From: Alteromonadaceae bacterium XY-R5
GTDB lineage: Bacteria > Pseudomonadota > Gammaproteobacteria > Enterobacterales > Alteromonadaceae
Direction: 5' to 3'
DNA: 64,000 bases
Assembly (NCBI GenBank): GCA_001660395.1
Contig: LXWE01000002.1
Location: 1,054,001-1,118,000, forward strand
The position numbers were made by a program, and so were the translations under genes. The notes beneath the pieces were generated by a model, which was not told the DNA's origin, did not search any database, and was given only the letters and a program-made list of their open reading frames with translations. Shown in pieces: positions 18,282 to 28,406 of the stretch. Within the stretch, counting starts at the first letter, position 1. Every line of letters starts with the position of its first letter.

Positions 18282-19454
18282 ATGTTCCAGCCAATCGCTG
18301 TTTTTTTGAAACGTATTGTCGTCGCAGCCAGCCTGTCTTTGGTTGTATGTCAGCATGCCGTGTACGCGGTGGTACTCACGGACTTATATCAAGCCAACGT
18401 CAGTGTCTCCAGTCAGTCTGAGAATGAGCAGTCCAAAGCCAATCAGCAGGGGTTAAAACAGGTATTGATAAAAGTGAGCGGTGGAAATGACGCACTCAAC
18501 GATGGCTTCATTAAAGGTAAAATTCGCAACCCAGAAAGTCTGATTTCTTCGTTTCGTTATCAAATCAATCAGGGACAACTCACTTACCAAATCTATTTTG
18601 ATAAGCAAAAAGTAGATGCCTTATTACGTAATGCAGGCTTTCCAATTTGGGACAGCCGTCGTCCAGACACCCTAATGTGGTTAGCCATCGACAAGGGAGA
18701 TGGTGATAAATCTCTGTTGTCTGAGTCTCAGGCTTCGCAACTTAAGCCTGCTATTGAGGGTCCGGCACAAAGCAGAGGTATCCGCATCGCGTTACCTATC
18801 ATGGATTTGCAAGATCTGCAGCAAGTCAGTGTCTATGACGTTTGGGGACAATTTAGCCAGCCGGTATTAACCGCCAGCGAACGTTATGGCACTAATGCCG
18901 TCGCGTTTGCCCGCCTTTATTTCGCTGAAGACTTTCTTGCACCGCAAATTGATACGCAAGTTGACGAAGATCCTTCTGCTGACACGACCGAGGCCACAAC
19001 AACGTTAAACGAAAAGGCCAGTACTGAGGCTGTTTCCCGATGGTATCTGGAATGGAATCTATTCGTAAACGGTGAAACATTGACGGGGCGTGATTCCGAC
19101 GATAGCCAACAGGCTCTGATCTCTCGCTGGACCAACGTTATCGCAGACAAACTTGCAGCAATTTATGCGGTAAGTAGCTCTGCTGAGCAAACGAGTACCA
19201 GTCTGGATATCACCGTAGATAAGGTCAATAACTTACAAGCCTATGTGGCTGTTTCTGAGTTTTTGCGCAGTTTAAGTGCGGTATCCTCCGCAACCCTGGT
19301 TGCGCAAAAGGGAGCAGTTGCTACCTACCGCCTGCAATTGTTAGGCAGTGCCGAAGATGTGCTAAATACACTACAACTCGATGATCGCATTCGCCAGCAG
19401 CGCGATGAGTTTGGTCAACCCATTAACCCCCTGATGTTTACCTGGGCGCAATAA
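18282..19454 (+). CDS. Exported DUF2066 protein
   Basis: A 390-residue DUF2066 protein with an N-terminal signal peptide (hydrophobic about residues 10-28, cleavage near AVYA-VVL). Typical motifs are QGLKQVLIKVSGG and ISSFRYQINQGQLTYQIYFD, followed by an alanine- and threonine-rich stretch around 225-245. The function is unknown. The same order purM / DUF2066 / hda is common in gammaproteobacteria. Its stop TAA overlaps the ATG of hda by one base (TAATG), so the pair is probably co-translated. Confidence 0.85.
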   Translation: MFQPIAVFLKRIVVAASLSLVVCQHAVYAVVLTDLYQANVSVSSQSENEQSKANQQGLKQVLIKVSGGNDALNDGFIKGKIRNPESLISSFRYQINQGQLTYQIYFDKQKVDALLRNAGFPIWDSRRPDTLMWLAIDKGDGDKSLLSESQASQLKPAIEGPAQSRGIRIALPIMDLQDLQQVSVYDVWGQFSQPVLTASERYGTNAVAFARLYFAEDFLAPQIDTQVDEDPSADTTEATTTLNEKASTEAVSRWYLEWNLFVNGETLTGRDSDDSQQALISRWTNVIADKLAAIYAVSSSAEQTSTSLDITVDKVNNLQAYVAVSEFLRSLSAVSSATLVAQKGAVATYRLQLLGSAEDVLNTLQLDDRIRQQRDEFGQPINPLMFTWAQ

Positions 19455-20158
19455 TGCGACAGCAATTGTCATTAGCGGTTCAGTTGCCCGATGATGAGAC
19501 GTTTGCCAGTTTTATCTCAGGACCGAATACTCAACTGGTTCAACATTTAAAAACCCTCGCCGGCGGCTTAGCCAGTCGCCAGCAATGGCTGACCTATTTC
19601 AGTGGTGAACAGGGAACCGGTAAGAGTCATCTCATGTTTGCGCTATGCCATGCTGCTCACCATTTTGGGTATCGCTCCCAGTACATCAGCTTTGGTCAGA
19701 AAGATGAACTTGAAATCAGTGTGTTAGAGCGTGCTGAAACCAATGACTTTCTGTGTTTGGATGATGTAGAGAAGCTATCTGGAGATCCTCTCTGGCAGGA
19801 AGCGCTGTTTGATCTAATCAATCGGGCAAGGGAAAAACAGCAGTGTCATTTGATCATTTCAGGCAATTCCGGACCTACCCAACTGGATATTGAACTTGCT
19901 GATTTGCGCTCACGTCTTGCATGGGGCGTTAGTTATCAGTTATTGGCACTTTCTGACGACGAACGTTTGTTAGCCCTGCAAAAAAGAGCACAGCAGCGAG
20001 GTCTGAACTTAACCGATGAAGTCGGACGTTTTTTACTGCATCACTGGCGAAGGGACATGCCAGCCCTGATGGAGGTTCTTGAAAAGCTTGACCGATTGTC
20101 TCTGCAGGAGCAGCGCCGTTTAACGATTCCGTTTGTCAAACAGGCGCTGGCGATTTGA
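19454..20158 (+). CDS. hda: DnaA regulatory inactivator Hda
   Basis: AAA+ protein that, with the DNA-loaded beta clamp, triggers hydrolysis of DnaA-bound ATP and so prevents over-initiation. The 234-residue protein starts with a clamp-binding peptide QQLSLAVQLPDDETF, close to the E. coli QLSLPL version but with Ala at the fifth position. Then come a Walker A (GEQGTGKSHLMFA), Walker B (DFLCLDDVEKL) and sensor regions. The start overlaps the DUF2066 stop by one base. The stop (20156-20158) abuts the stop of the convergent metalloprotease gene with no space, and no terminator is visible between them. Confidence 0.95.
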   Translation: MRQQLSLAVQLPDDETFASFISGPNTQLVQHLKTLAGGLASRQQWLTYFSGEQGTGKSHLMFALCHAAHHFGYRSQYISFGQKDELEISVLERAETNDFLCLDDVEKLSGDPLWQEALFDLINRAREKQQCHLIISGNSGPTQLDIELADLRSRLAWGVSYQLLALSDDERLLALQKRAQQRGLNLTDEVGRFLLHHWRRDMPALMEVLEKLDRLSLQEQRRLTIPFVKQALAI

Positions 20159-22075
20159 TTACTGTTTAGGTATCGGTGGATGCCAGAGCTGCTGGCGTTC
20201 TTTACTTACAGACGAAAGTGATAATTGTTGTTTTATGTCAGGGGATTTTGCTGCAAGCAGTTTTGCAGTAGGACTCAGTTCAATGTTGTCGTACCAATTA
20301 ATTCCGGGGGTCATGAGAACAGGTGCTGGCATAGTGGCTTGTAGTGCACTGACGTCCCAGCTGGGATAAATACTTTCTACGGCGGCAGCTACCCTAGGTT
20401 GTAATGAAGGATCGTTAACTCTGTCTCTTTGTCCCCATGTCACCAGCAAATCATCATTGTCGACACTACTGAGTATGGCAACGTCTGAACTGACACCAAG
20501 TCGGTATAACATCATAAAACGTTCAAATAGTGTGGCGAAATCTTCACGCGTGCTGGAATAATGGTAGAAACCGGTGGCGACATCCGGTGTAAAAAAAAGC
20601 TCAACATCTTCTGCTGTATAGGCCATTTGCTCACTGGTGGCTGATTCCCCCTGATAGCGTACCTGCGCGAGGGCGGCCATTTCATCTGATGCTAATGGCC
20701 AGGTTTGGCTAAATTCATCTGACGTGGGAGCATGATCATTTACGTAGCTGAGGGGGGAGTTAAGACTTGATACCTGACTACGTACTGATGGGGCAAAGAA
20801 ATCATTGGCATGACCAAGTTCGTGGTAAAGCAGCCAGCTCAAATCGGCTTCAATATCTGCATCGGTGCGACTCAAACGTCGGGCAACGGGATAACTGTAT
20901 GCACTGTAATAGTCATTATCTTTGACGTAACGCCAGGGCATAATAAATTGCAAGTCACTCCCATAATCACTGCGATAATCAGGCTCATCATTGAGGCTGT
21001 CGCGTTCCTGCGGGGTCTTCCAAACGTTTTCAGCATCCAGGTAAATGGCGCCACTGGCCGCCCAATAATAGGACGGGCGTACATCATAGGAAATGACAAT
21101 GGCGGTCACACTGCCAAGCAATTGCAGAATATCATCCGCGATATCACTGTTTTTTAAAAAGGTTTCGAATCGTTGGGCCATCCATGGGTGAGATACCACT
21201 ACATGGTCCATAACGTCATTCACATCATAATTGTCCCCATTAGCGCCAATTAAAGGTAGGGAACCAAAGCGGCAGGAGCTGGTCAGTAAATTGCTGTAAA
21301 CACAATCAACTAAGGTCTGTGCGTAAGGGCTGTCTGCGTTAGCAGGATATACCTCGCTGGTGACGACCTGTTCTATGTATTTCGGAAAATAGCCGTCATT
21401 ATCGATAGCTACATCTTTTACCACGACATACACATCATCTTTTACTTCACTGCCGTTTGAATACGTTAGGGTGGCTCTAAAGCCAAACAAGGTATCCTGA
21501 GTGACAGACGGGGTATCAAAGAACAAATATTGATCCTGAGTTTCACTGTCGCTAACGGTCGGTCCAACAATTTGCTCCCAGTCGACCGATACAATCGAAG
21601 AATTAATATCACCATCAACTCTGAGCGAAGCACTCGCTTGTTCAGATGCCAGATGATCGAGGCGAATATTGGCAACCGAAATAGCAGATGCCGCCGTAAA
21701 CGATGCATCAATAGTGAAGGTGTCGCCATCTTCAAAACGACCACTCACATTAAACGTATAATCGCCCGTTTCGGGAACATCAAAGGCAAACACCTGGGAA
21801 TGTGACGTCACAGACACTACCTCTGTACCACTGGTTTGCTGCCAGGATGCACTGGCGATACGTTTGCCTTTGTCTGCCAATAGACCAAGAGCCACGGACT
21901 GACCCTGGTATACATGTTCTGGCAACAGTAAACGCAGGCCTGTTTGCTGTGAAAGCGTATAATTGGCGTCATTGTCGATATTGGTCGAGATCCCGGCACT
22001 GCCGCCACCACCGCCACATGCGTTAATTAAGCAGGCCCCAATACCGATGACGACAGGCTGTAGACGTTTATTCAT
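20159..22075 (-). CDS. Lipoprotein zinc metalloprotease-like protein (HExxH)
   Basis: A 638-residue protein of no family I can name. The ATG at 22075 is chosen because AAGGAAGG lies about seven bases upstream; a nine-residue longer frame has no such site. The N-terminus is a lipoprotein signal with Cys20 (LINAC-GGGGG). Residues about 35-230 look like two Ig/PKD-like beta domains (SWQQTSGTEVV, VDWEQIVGPTVSD). The C-terminal half holds a zinc site HELGH at about 418-422 in LSWLLYHELGHANDFF, with possible third ligands in STREDFATLFERF. It is probably an outer-membrane-anchored protease facing the surface or periplasm. The start overlaps the DUF2069 stop by eight bases. Confidence 0.75.
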   Translation of the reverse strand: MNKRLQPVVIGIGACLINACGGGGGSAGISTNIDNDANYTLSQQTGLRLLLPEHVYQGQSVALGLLADKGKRIASASWQQTSGTEVVSVTSHSQVFAFDVPETGDYTFNVSGRFEDGDTFTIDASFTAASAISVANIRLDHLASEQASASLRVDGDINSSIVSVDWEQIVGPTVSDSETQDQYLFFDTPSVTQDTLFGFRATLTYSNGSEVKDDVYVVVKDVAIDNDGYFPKYIEQVVTSEVYPANADSPYAQTLVDCVYSNLLTSSCRFGSLPLIGANGDNYDVNDVMDHVVVSHPWMAQRFETFLKNSDIADDILQLLGSVTAIVISYDVRPSYYWAASGAIYLDAENVWKTPQERDSLNDEPDYRSDYGSDLQFIMPWRYVKDNDYYSAYSYPVARRLSRTDADIEADLSWLLYHELGHANDFFAPSVRSQVSSLNSPLSYVNDHAPTSDEFSQTWPLASDEMAALAQVRYQGESATSEQMAYTAEDVELFFTPDVATGFYHYSSTREDFATLFERFMMLYRLGVSSDVAILSSVDNDDLLVTWGQRDRVNDPSLQPRVAAAVESIYPSWDVSALQATMPAPVLMTPGINWYDNIELSPTAKLLAAKSPDIKQQLSLSSVSKERQQLWHPPIPKQ

Positions 22076-22499
22076 GATTTCCTTCCTTGGAATTTGTGTC
22101 AAAAAGGGCTTTTTCTTCTGCCATCTCGACTTTGAGCTTTTTGATTTTAAGTCCGAGTTCTTTCCCCCTCAGACGAGCGTAAAAGCTACACCCTACAAAT
22201 AATACGCTGGTGAGCATCACCTCAATTGCTGCATAAACCGCTTCATCAGGCATCGCATACCACGTGGTAATGCCATGCATCAGATAGAACATCAGAATAA
22301 AATTCATCCAGGCGTGCGTATAGGGAATGCCTTGAAAAATACCTTTGGCGGGTAACAAAATCGGCAACAACCACAAAGGAATATTAAGATATGAAGGTAA
22401 ATGACTGGTGCCAATACTTCCGTGCCAAATAACGAGCCACACGACTAACAGACAATAGCTGACAAGGGTAATTTTACGAAAGAGAGCACTTGTCAGCAT
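22068..22499 (-). CDS. DUF2069 integral membrane protein
   Basis: A 143-residue membrane protein with about four hydrophobic helices (roughly 9-27, 40-52, 62-76, 88-106) and a charged Lys/Glu-rich C-terminal tail. The pattern VWLVIWHGSIG and AWMNFILMFYLMHGITTWY fits the DUF2069 family, of unknown function, usually found beside wrbA in related bacteria. It follows wrbA by 13 bases, and its stop overlaps the start of the metalloprotease gene, so yfgD-wrbA-DUF2069-protease looks like one operon. Confidence 0.8.
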   Translation of the reverse strand: MLTSALFRKITLVSYCLLVVWLVIWHGSIGTSHLPSYLNIPLWLLPILLPAKGIFQGIPYTHAWMNFILMFYLMHGITTWYAMPDEAVYAAIEVMLTSVLFVGCSFYARLRGKELGLKIKKLKVEMAEEKALFDTNSKEGNHE

Positions 22500-22512
22500 A
22501 AGAACATCCTGA

Positions 22513-23450
<938 letters not shown>

Positions 23451-23540
23451 AATTCTTATACAAGCAATTGATTTATAGGCATTCTAGCCTCTGCTTTCGG
23501 CTAAGGTAAAGGTATCGCCGTTATTTTCGTGGAGTAGGTC

Positions 23541-24035
23541 GTGGTTAAAAAAAGTATTTTTTATTTTGTGTGTATTTTGCTGATGCTGGCAGGCGTCGCG
23601 ACCGCCCGTTATTTCAAGCATGATTTCGTGACCACTGATGGCACGCAGCATCAGTGGCGAGAGTATCAAGGGCAGTATGTTGTGGTGAACTATTTTGCTC
23701 AGTGGTGTGCCCCGTGTTTAAAAGAAATCCCGGAACTAAACCAGTTCTATCAGGAAAATAATTTGGACAGCCATTTATCCGGCGAAGAAAAAGTTGCGCT
23801 TTTTTCCATTAGTTACGACCCGTTAGGGGCTGAAGAGATTAGCGCCTTAGCCGAAAAACACCATATCCAGTTTCCAGTGATCCAGGAAGCATTAACCGAT
23901 TTACCCGTGCCGAAACCGTCACAGTTACCTGCGACTTATATTCTGGGCCCAAACGGTAAGGTGTTAAGAACGTTAATGGGAGAGCAGACTGCAACCGGTC
24001 TGGCTGCAGCCATTGCACAATTAAAGGGATCGTAG
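23541..24035 (+). CDS. TlpA-like membrane-anchored thioredoxin
   Basis: A 164-residue protein starting with GTG at 23541 (GGAG nine bases before). Residues 5-22 form an uncleaved signal anchor, and the rest is a periplasmic thioredoxin-like domain with the redox pair Cys56-Ala-Pro-Cys59 (FAQWCAPCLKEIPEL). The cis-proline loop is in SQLPATYILGPNGKV. The substrate is unknown; TlpA-like proteins reduce periplasmic disulfides in cytochrome maturation or envelope repair. The next gene, bepA, is convergent and overlaps it by 15 bases. BepA substrates include disulfide-rich outer-membrane proteins, which makes a functional link conceivable but unproven. Confidence 0.87.
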   Translation: MVKKSIFYFVCILLMLAGVATARYFKHDFVTTDGTQHQWREYQGQYVVVNYFAQWCAPCLKEIPELNQFYQENNLDSHLSGEEKVALFSISYDPLGAEEISALAEKHHIQFPVIQEALTDLPVPKPSQLPATYILGPNGKVLRTLMGEQTATGLAAAIAQLKGS

Positions 24036-25469
24036 ACGGTCCTGAGCATCGCGTAATTGATCAATACGAGCTCGAATACGTTGTTTTTCAAGCTTGCTGT
24101 CCTGCGCAAAGTTATATGCGGTCTGCAATTCGTCAATTGCACGTGGATAGGCCGAAACTAATGCATAAACTTCCGCTTTGCTCTGGTGCATTTCAAGGAA
24201 GTTTTTATCCTGCTTATAGGCTTCGGCCATCAACTGATAACCAAGCAAATCATCCGGGTGTGTCAGTAAATAATCTTTTAGAACGGTTACCGCTTCGGAA
24301 TTTTTACCGGCCGTAATCAGCGCATTACCTAAATTCAAGGACAATACTTTGTTACGAGGACTGTGTAATAGCTGCGCTCGCAAACGAGCCGTTGCACTAT
24401 CGTATTGCTTAAGCGCTAAATCAATATCGGTCGCGGCATCGATGTAAAATAGGTTGTTTGGGTCTGATTTCAGCAGTGACGTAACAATGGTGTTTGCTTC
24501 CTGATAATTTTCTGTGCCCATCAATGACAACGCCAGTCCATATTGCGCCGGTGCGTTGAATAGCATCGGATTTTTATTCAAATGATCGCGAAACAGCAAC
24601 ACGTTATCTTTGGCATTGCTAAAATAGCGCGCCTGAATTCTGGCTTTGGCTAACTGAAAGCTCAGGCTATCGGTTTTCCACCCCCGTGGCAGTGAGTCAG
24701 CCCTGGAACGCATATCAGCAATACGGGATTCAGGTAAGGGGTGAGTTAACAGAAATGCCGGTGGTTTTGAATAGAAACGATAAGTTTCAGCCAGCTTGCC
24801 AAAAAAAGACGCCATCGCGTCCGGATCATAGCCGGCCTGGGATAACACTTTTAGGCCAACACGGTCAGCTTCTTTTTCGTTGTCACGGGTATAGTTGATT
24901 GACGACTGCTGAGCCGCAGCCTGACCAACGCTTAACGCAGCCATACCGGCTTCCGGATTCGCCATAGCGACCAAAATGCCGCCTAACATAGAGGCTAATT
25001 GTAGTGGCGATGAACGTTGTTGAGACTGAATAGCCCGGGCGATATGGCGCTGGGTAACGTGACTGATTTCATGGGAAAGTACAGAGGCTAATTCAGCTTC
25101 GTTATTCGCGTTTACGATCAGACCGGTATGCACCCCAACATGGCCACCAAAAAAGGCGAATGCATTAATTTCCTTGTTGTTTAATATAAAAAACTCAAAT
25201 GGAAATTTAACGTTTTCAGCTTCAATAACCAGCTTGTTACCTAAGTCCTGCAGGTATTCGTTCAAGACAGGATCATCAATTACCGGCGCTTGTCCGCGCA
25301 TTTGGCGCATCACTGTGTCGCCAATCACCAATTCTTTATCGAGCGTTATGGCATCGGAAGCAACTACGCCAATTTCCGGTAATGAATTTTTACTAACGTG
25401 ATGCTGCCACTGTTGGGCATGGGCGACAGTGCTACAAATTATGCTGGCCAGTACAAGTTTCTTAAACAT
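24021..25469 (-). CDS. bepA: Periplasmic beta-barrel assembly-enhancing protease
   Basis: M48-family zinc metalloprotease with chaperone function for outer-membrane proteins such as LptD. The 482-residue protein has a signal peptide (cleavage near AHA-QQ, residue 18), the zinc motif H133-E-I-S-H137 (SVLSHEISHVTQRH) with the third ligand in DNEKEADRVG, and a C-terminal TPR region (about 300-480). E. coli BepA is 487 residues. The order perM / bepA / yfgD is retained with insertions, supporting the assignment. It is convergent with the thioredoxin gene. Confidence 0.95.
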   Translation of the reverse strand: MFKKLVLASIICSTVAHAQQWQHHVSKNSLPEIGVVASDAITLDKELVIGDTVMRQMRGQAPVIDDPVLNEYLQDLGNKLVIEAENVKFPFEFFILNNKEINAFAFFGGHVGVHTGLIVNANNEAELASVLSHEISHVTQRHIARAIQSQQRSSPLQLASMLGGILVAMANPEAGMAALSVGQAAAQQSSINYTRDNEKEADRVGLKVLSQAGYDPDAMASFFGKLAETYRFYSKPPAFLLTHPLPESRIADMRSRADSLPRGWKTDSLSFQLAKARIQARYFSNAKDNVLLFRDHLNKNPMLFNAPAQYGLALSLMGTENYQEANTIVTSLLKSDPNNLFYIDAATDIDLALKQYDSATARLRAQLLHSPRNKVLSLNLGNALITAGKNSEAVTVLKDYLLTHPDDLLGYQLMAEAYKQDKNFLEMHQSKAEVYALVSAYPRAIDELQTAYNFAQDSKLEKQRIRARIDQLRDAQDRLRSL

Positions 25470-25565
25470 TCAATCTTTTCGTTATCTGATGGATTCGGGC
25501 AAAGATAAACACGCACTTTGCATGATAACTCTTTGAGTTAACTCCCGAAGCTAAGTTCCATTAGA

Positions 25566-26159
25566 TTACCACAGGTCATGTTTTCTGCTAGCCATGTAAT
25601 CGGCTAATTCTCTAACCCGATAACCGCGATCTTTGACGACATCCATTGATGATTTGACTTTATCCAGGGTCGATTCAATCAAAAAATCGCCGAAATATAC
25701 CAACTCGCGATCAGCATCATCACCGTCGATAAAGGCATATCGAATAAAATCGCCCAGATTGGCAATGCGAATCAAATCACGCATGGTATGGGGCAACCAT
25801 GCCTTAAAAGGAAGATCTGGCTCATCTGTAAGCATCTGATGCACTTCGGTGCCATGCATCATTGGATGACAGACAACTTCATATCCCCAGTGGGTGGCGC
25901 GGCGAAAAATGCCAATTTGTGGTTTTCGAGCAAATTCCATCTCTCCATTTACCAATAATTTACCTCCCAACACCTGAGGATTCCAATTGCGTTTATCGAG
26001 AATACGGCGCAATGCACAATCAAATCCGTGCACATACACACCTTCTAAATCCGCCAGAGAACCGTAAATTTGATGAAAGAAAGGCGACAGATCCCCCCAG
26101 TTGAGTTTCTTTTTGTATTGAATGATTTCCTTTAGGTGGCTAAACCTGGTTGTCGTCAT
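25566..26159 (-). CDS. Uncharacterised protein
   Basis: A 197-residue soluble protein I do not recognise. There is no signal peptide or membrane segment. It is rich in aromatic and charged residues, with stretches such as GVYVHGFDCALRR, GIFRRATHWGYEVVCHPMMHG and YAFIDGDDADRELVYFGDF; several His/Cys/Asp clusters could bind metal but no known motif is complete. Codon use looks like the neighbours. ATG 26159 or an upstream GTG at 26165 could start it; neither has a good Shine-Dalgarno. It lies upstream of bepA on the same strand, separated by 96 bases, and is divergent from perM. Confidence 0.7.
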   Translation of the reverse strand: MTTTRFSHLKEIIQYKKKLNWGDLSPFFHQIYGSLADLEGVYVHGFDCALRRILDKRNWNPQVLGGKLLVNGEMEFARKPQIGIFRRATHWGYEVVCHPMMHGTEVHQMLTDEPDLPFKAWLPHTMRDLIRIANLGDFIRYAFIDGDDADRELVYFGDFLIESTLDKVKSSMDVVKDRGYRVRELADYMASRKHDLW

Positions 26160-26325
26160 TGGCACAAGAAAAAGGCGAACATATTTTTATACTAGCTAGG
26201 GATAGTGTCGTTGCAAGGGCACATGCGGAAGTAGTTGCAAATGCCTCTTTTCTTTCTAGGTCACAGGCCTGATAATTTAGCTTCCACAAGGGTATTTCTA
26301 ACACTTTGTTTAATAAAGGATATGC

Positions 26326-27396
26326 ATGTTTGAAATGATAGGGCGATGGTATCGCCGTAAGTTCTCCGATCCCGATTCTGCCATGCTATTGGTGTTAATC
26401 ATTGTGACCTCATTACTACTCGCGTTCTGGGGCAGTATGCTGATGCCGGTGCTGGTCGCCGCTGTTGTGGCCTATTTGCTTGACTGGCCAGTGGTACAAT
26501 TGAATAGAATTGGTGTGAATCGCACTCTCGGCACCGTTGTTGTGCTGATTTCATTTATTACTCTGTGTGTACTGATCATGATTGGCCTGGTGCCAGTTAT
26601 CACTCACCAAAGTATTAATCTGGCCAAAGAAACCCCACAAATTTGGGCAACAGCGCAGGATTGGTTGCTAAGTTTACCGGATCAATATCCTGAATTTGTG
26701 CAACTCACCCATATTCATCAAATGCTCGATACGATCAATAAGCGTGTAGTGGGCATGGGCGAAATGCTGTTATCCGCCTCGTTTAATTCGATTGGCGATG
26801 TCGCCGCAATTTTGATTTATGCGATATTGGTGCCTTTGATGGTGTTCTTCATGCTTAAAGATAAAGAGGAAATGTTGTTATCTATTTCCCGCCTGTTGCC
26901 TAAAGAACGCCGACTCATCAAGCAGGTTGGTACAGAGATGAACAATCAAATAGCCAACTATATTCGCGGAAAAGTCATTGAAATCATCATTGTTGGTGCC
27001 GTATCAGCCATCACGTTTGCGATTATGGATTTACGCTACGCGCTGTTACTCGGGGTGTTAGTCGGATTTTCGGTCTTAATCCCCTATATCGGTGCGGCCG
27101 TTGTCACCATTCCCGTTGCTGTAGTGGCCTTGTTTCAATGGGGATTAACACCAGATTTTTGGTATCTGATGATTGCATACAGCATTATCCAGGCGCTGGA
27201 TGGAAACGTGCTGGTGCCAGTATTATTCTCTGAAGCCGTAAGTTTGCATCCGGTATTTATTATTATCGCAGTCTTATTCTTTGGAGGCTTATGGGGATTT
27301 TGGGGCGTGTTCTTTGCCATTCCATTGGCAACCCTGGTAAAGGCGGTATTTAATGCCTGGTCCGGACCTCACGAGCAGGCAGCCGAATTGCAGTAG
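26326..27396 (+). CDS. perM: AI-2E family transporter, PerM type
   Basis: A 356-residue inner-membrane protein with about eight transmembrane helices in the typical 2-plus-6 pattern: a pair near 20-55, one near 63-88, a soluble part around 90-150, then helices between 155 and 345. Family marks are FFMLKDKEEMLLSISRLLP, YIRGKVIEIIIVGAVSA and the C-terminal GGLWGFWGVFFAIPLATL. In E. coli perM is next to bepA (yfgC), as here. The transported substrate is not established. The start ATG has AAAGGA five bases upstream. It ends at the terminator at 27414. Confidence 0.9.
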   Translation: MFEMIGRWYRRKFSDPDSAMLLVLIIVTSLLLAFWGSMLMPVLVAAVVAYLLDWPVVQLNRIGVNRTLGTVVVLISFITLCVLIMIGLVPVITHQSINLAKETPQIWATAQDWLLSLPDQYPEFVQLTHIHQMLDTINKRVVGMGEMLLSASFNSIGDVAAILIYAILVPLMVFFMLKDKEEMLLSISRLLPKERRLIKQVGTEMNNQIANYIRGKVIEIIIVGAVSAITFAIMDLRYALLLGVLVGFSVLIPYIGAAVVTIPVAVVALFQWGLTPDFWYLMIAYSIIQALDGNVLVPVLFSEAVSLHPVFIIIAVLFFGGLWGFWGVFFAIPLATLVKAVFNAWSGPHEQAAELQ

Positions 27397-27413
27397 CGAC
27401 AATAGCTAAGTTG

Positions 27414-27440
27414 AAAAGGCGTCTCTATGGCGCCTTTTTT
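27414..27440. terminator. Bidirectional terminator between perM and the EamA gene
   Basis: Stem AAAAGGCG (27414-27421) with CGCCTTTT (27431-27438), then T to 27440. The last codons and stop of the minus-strand EamA gene lie inside the hairpin. Confidence 0.85.
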
Positions 27441-28294
27441 AATACCAGAAAGATACCGCCGAGAATGGCGCAACTGGCAATAACAAGTTTTACCGTAATT
27501 ATTTCATTTAAAAATAGTGCACCGGCAATTGCGGCAATTACCGGAACAGACAGTTGTATCGTGGCAGCACGGTAACTGGCGAGATGTGGCAATATTTGAT
27601 ACCACAACGCGTAACCAAGACCTGACGCAAGGCCTCCCGAAAGAACGGCCCATGCAATGCCTTCTGTTTCAGGTAACGGACGATCAGCAATGACAAATTG
27701 AGCCAGATAAAGTGTGAGCGTCAAGGGTATCGCTAATATAAAGTTAGCGCCTGTTTGATGTAACGGATGCCTGCTCAGTTTTCCTAATATTGAATACACA
27801 CCCCAGGCGCCCCCTGCCAAGGCCATCAGTGACACCGCCAATGCATTCGGGATTTGCTGACCACCTATACATAAATAGCCTAATCCAGCGATGGCTGTGG
27901 CTAATCCAATCCATTGGCGCACAGCCAGTGTTTCACCTTTCATCAGTCCCCAGCCAATCATGGTCAGTTGTACCGAACAAAATAAAATAAGTGCCCCAAT
28001 GCCAGTTTGTAGCTCCACATAGGCAAAGGAAAATCCGGCAGCGTACACAAATAAGGCAAGCGCATTGGGCCAGTTTTCCGATATTGACACGCGTATGAAT
28101 ACACGTTGGTGAAGTAGCAGGGCGCTTAATACAATTGCTCCACTGATGATCCGTATCGCAGTAAAACTAGCGGGATCCATTTTTGCCTGCTGCATGGCTA
28201 AGCGACAAAATACAGAATTCGCTGCAAAGGCAATCATCGTTAACACTGTGAGTAACGCTAACTGAAGAGTTGGCACCGAGGCTTTCATTTGCAT
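27425..28294 (-). CDS. EamA/DMT-family transporter
   Basis: A 289-residue membrane protein with ten predicted hydrophobic helices arranged as two EamA repeats (about 10-135 and 145-285). An example is the second-repeat WAVLSGGLASGLGYALWYQ, typical of RhaT/YdcZ-like drug/metabolite transporters. The substrate cannot be inferred. Two starts are possible: ATG 28294 and ATG 28288; the GGAAC spacing slightly favours the second. It is divergent from the nitrogen operon, whose NtrC-like palindrome starts 22 bases beyond 28294, so the same regulator could also affect this gene. Confidence 0.88.
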   Translation of the reverse strand: MQMKASVPTLQLALLTVLTMIAFAANSVFCRLAMQQAKMDPASFTAIRIISGAIVLSALLLHQRVFIRVSISENWPNALALFVYAAGFSFAYVELQTGIGALILFCSVQLTMIGWGLMKGETLAVRQWIGLATAIAGLGYLCIGGQQIPNALAVSLMALAGGAWGVYSILGKLSRHPLHQTGANFILAIPLTLTLYLAQFVIADRPLPETEGIAWAVLSGGLASGLGYALWYQILPHLASYRAATIQLSVPVIAAIAGALFLNEIITVKLVIASCAILGGIFLVLKKAP

Positions 28295-28315
28295 GTTCCA
28301 AAGTTGAACAAAATC

Positions 28316-28330
28316 GCACTTTAAAAGTGC
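28316..28330. promoter_or_regulatory. NtrC-type binding site
   Basis: A perfect palindrome GCACTTT-A-AAAGTGC. The half-sites GCAC and GTGC are seven bases apart, the spacing of the known NtrC consensus (TGCAC-N7-GTGCA). It lies about 103 bases upstream of the start point predicted from the sigma-54 promoter at 28407, a usual distance for an enhancer site. Confidence 0.7.
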
Positions 28331-28406
28331 ATTAACGAAGTATGAATAATAGTTTTGATTTTACAATTCTTACATAACCTATTGAAAATAAATAATTAAA
28401 TTGACA

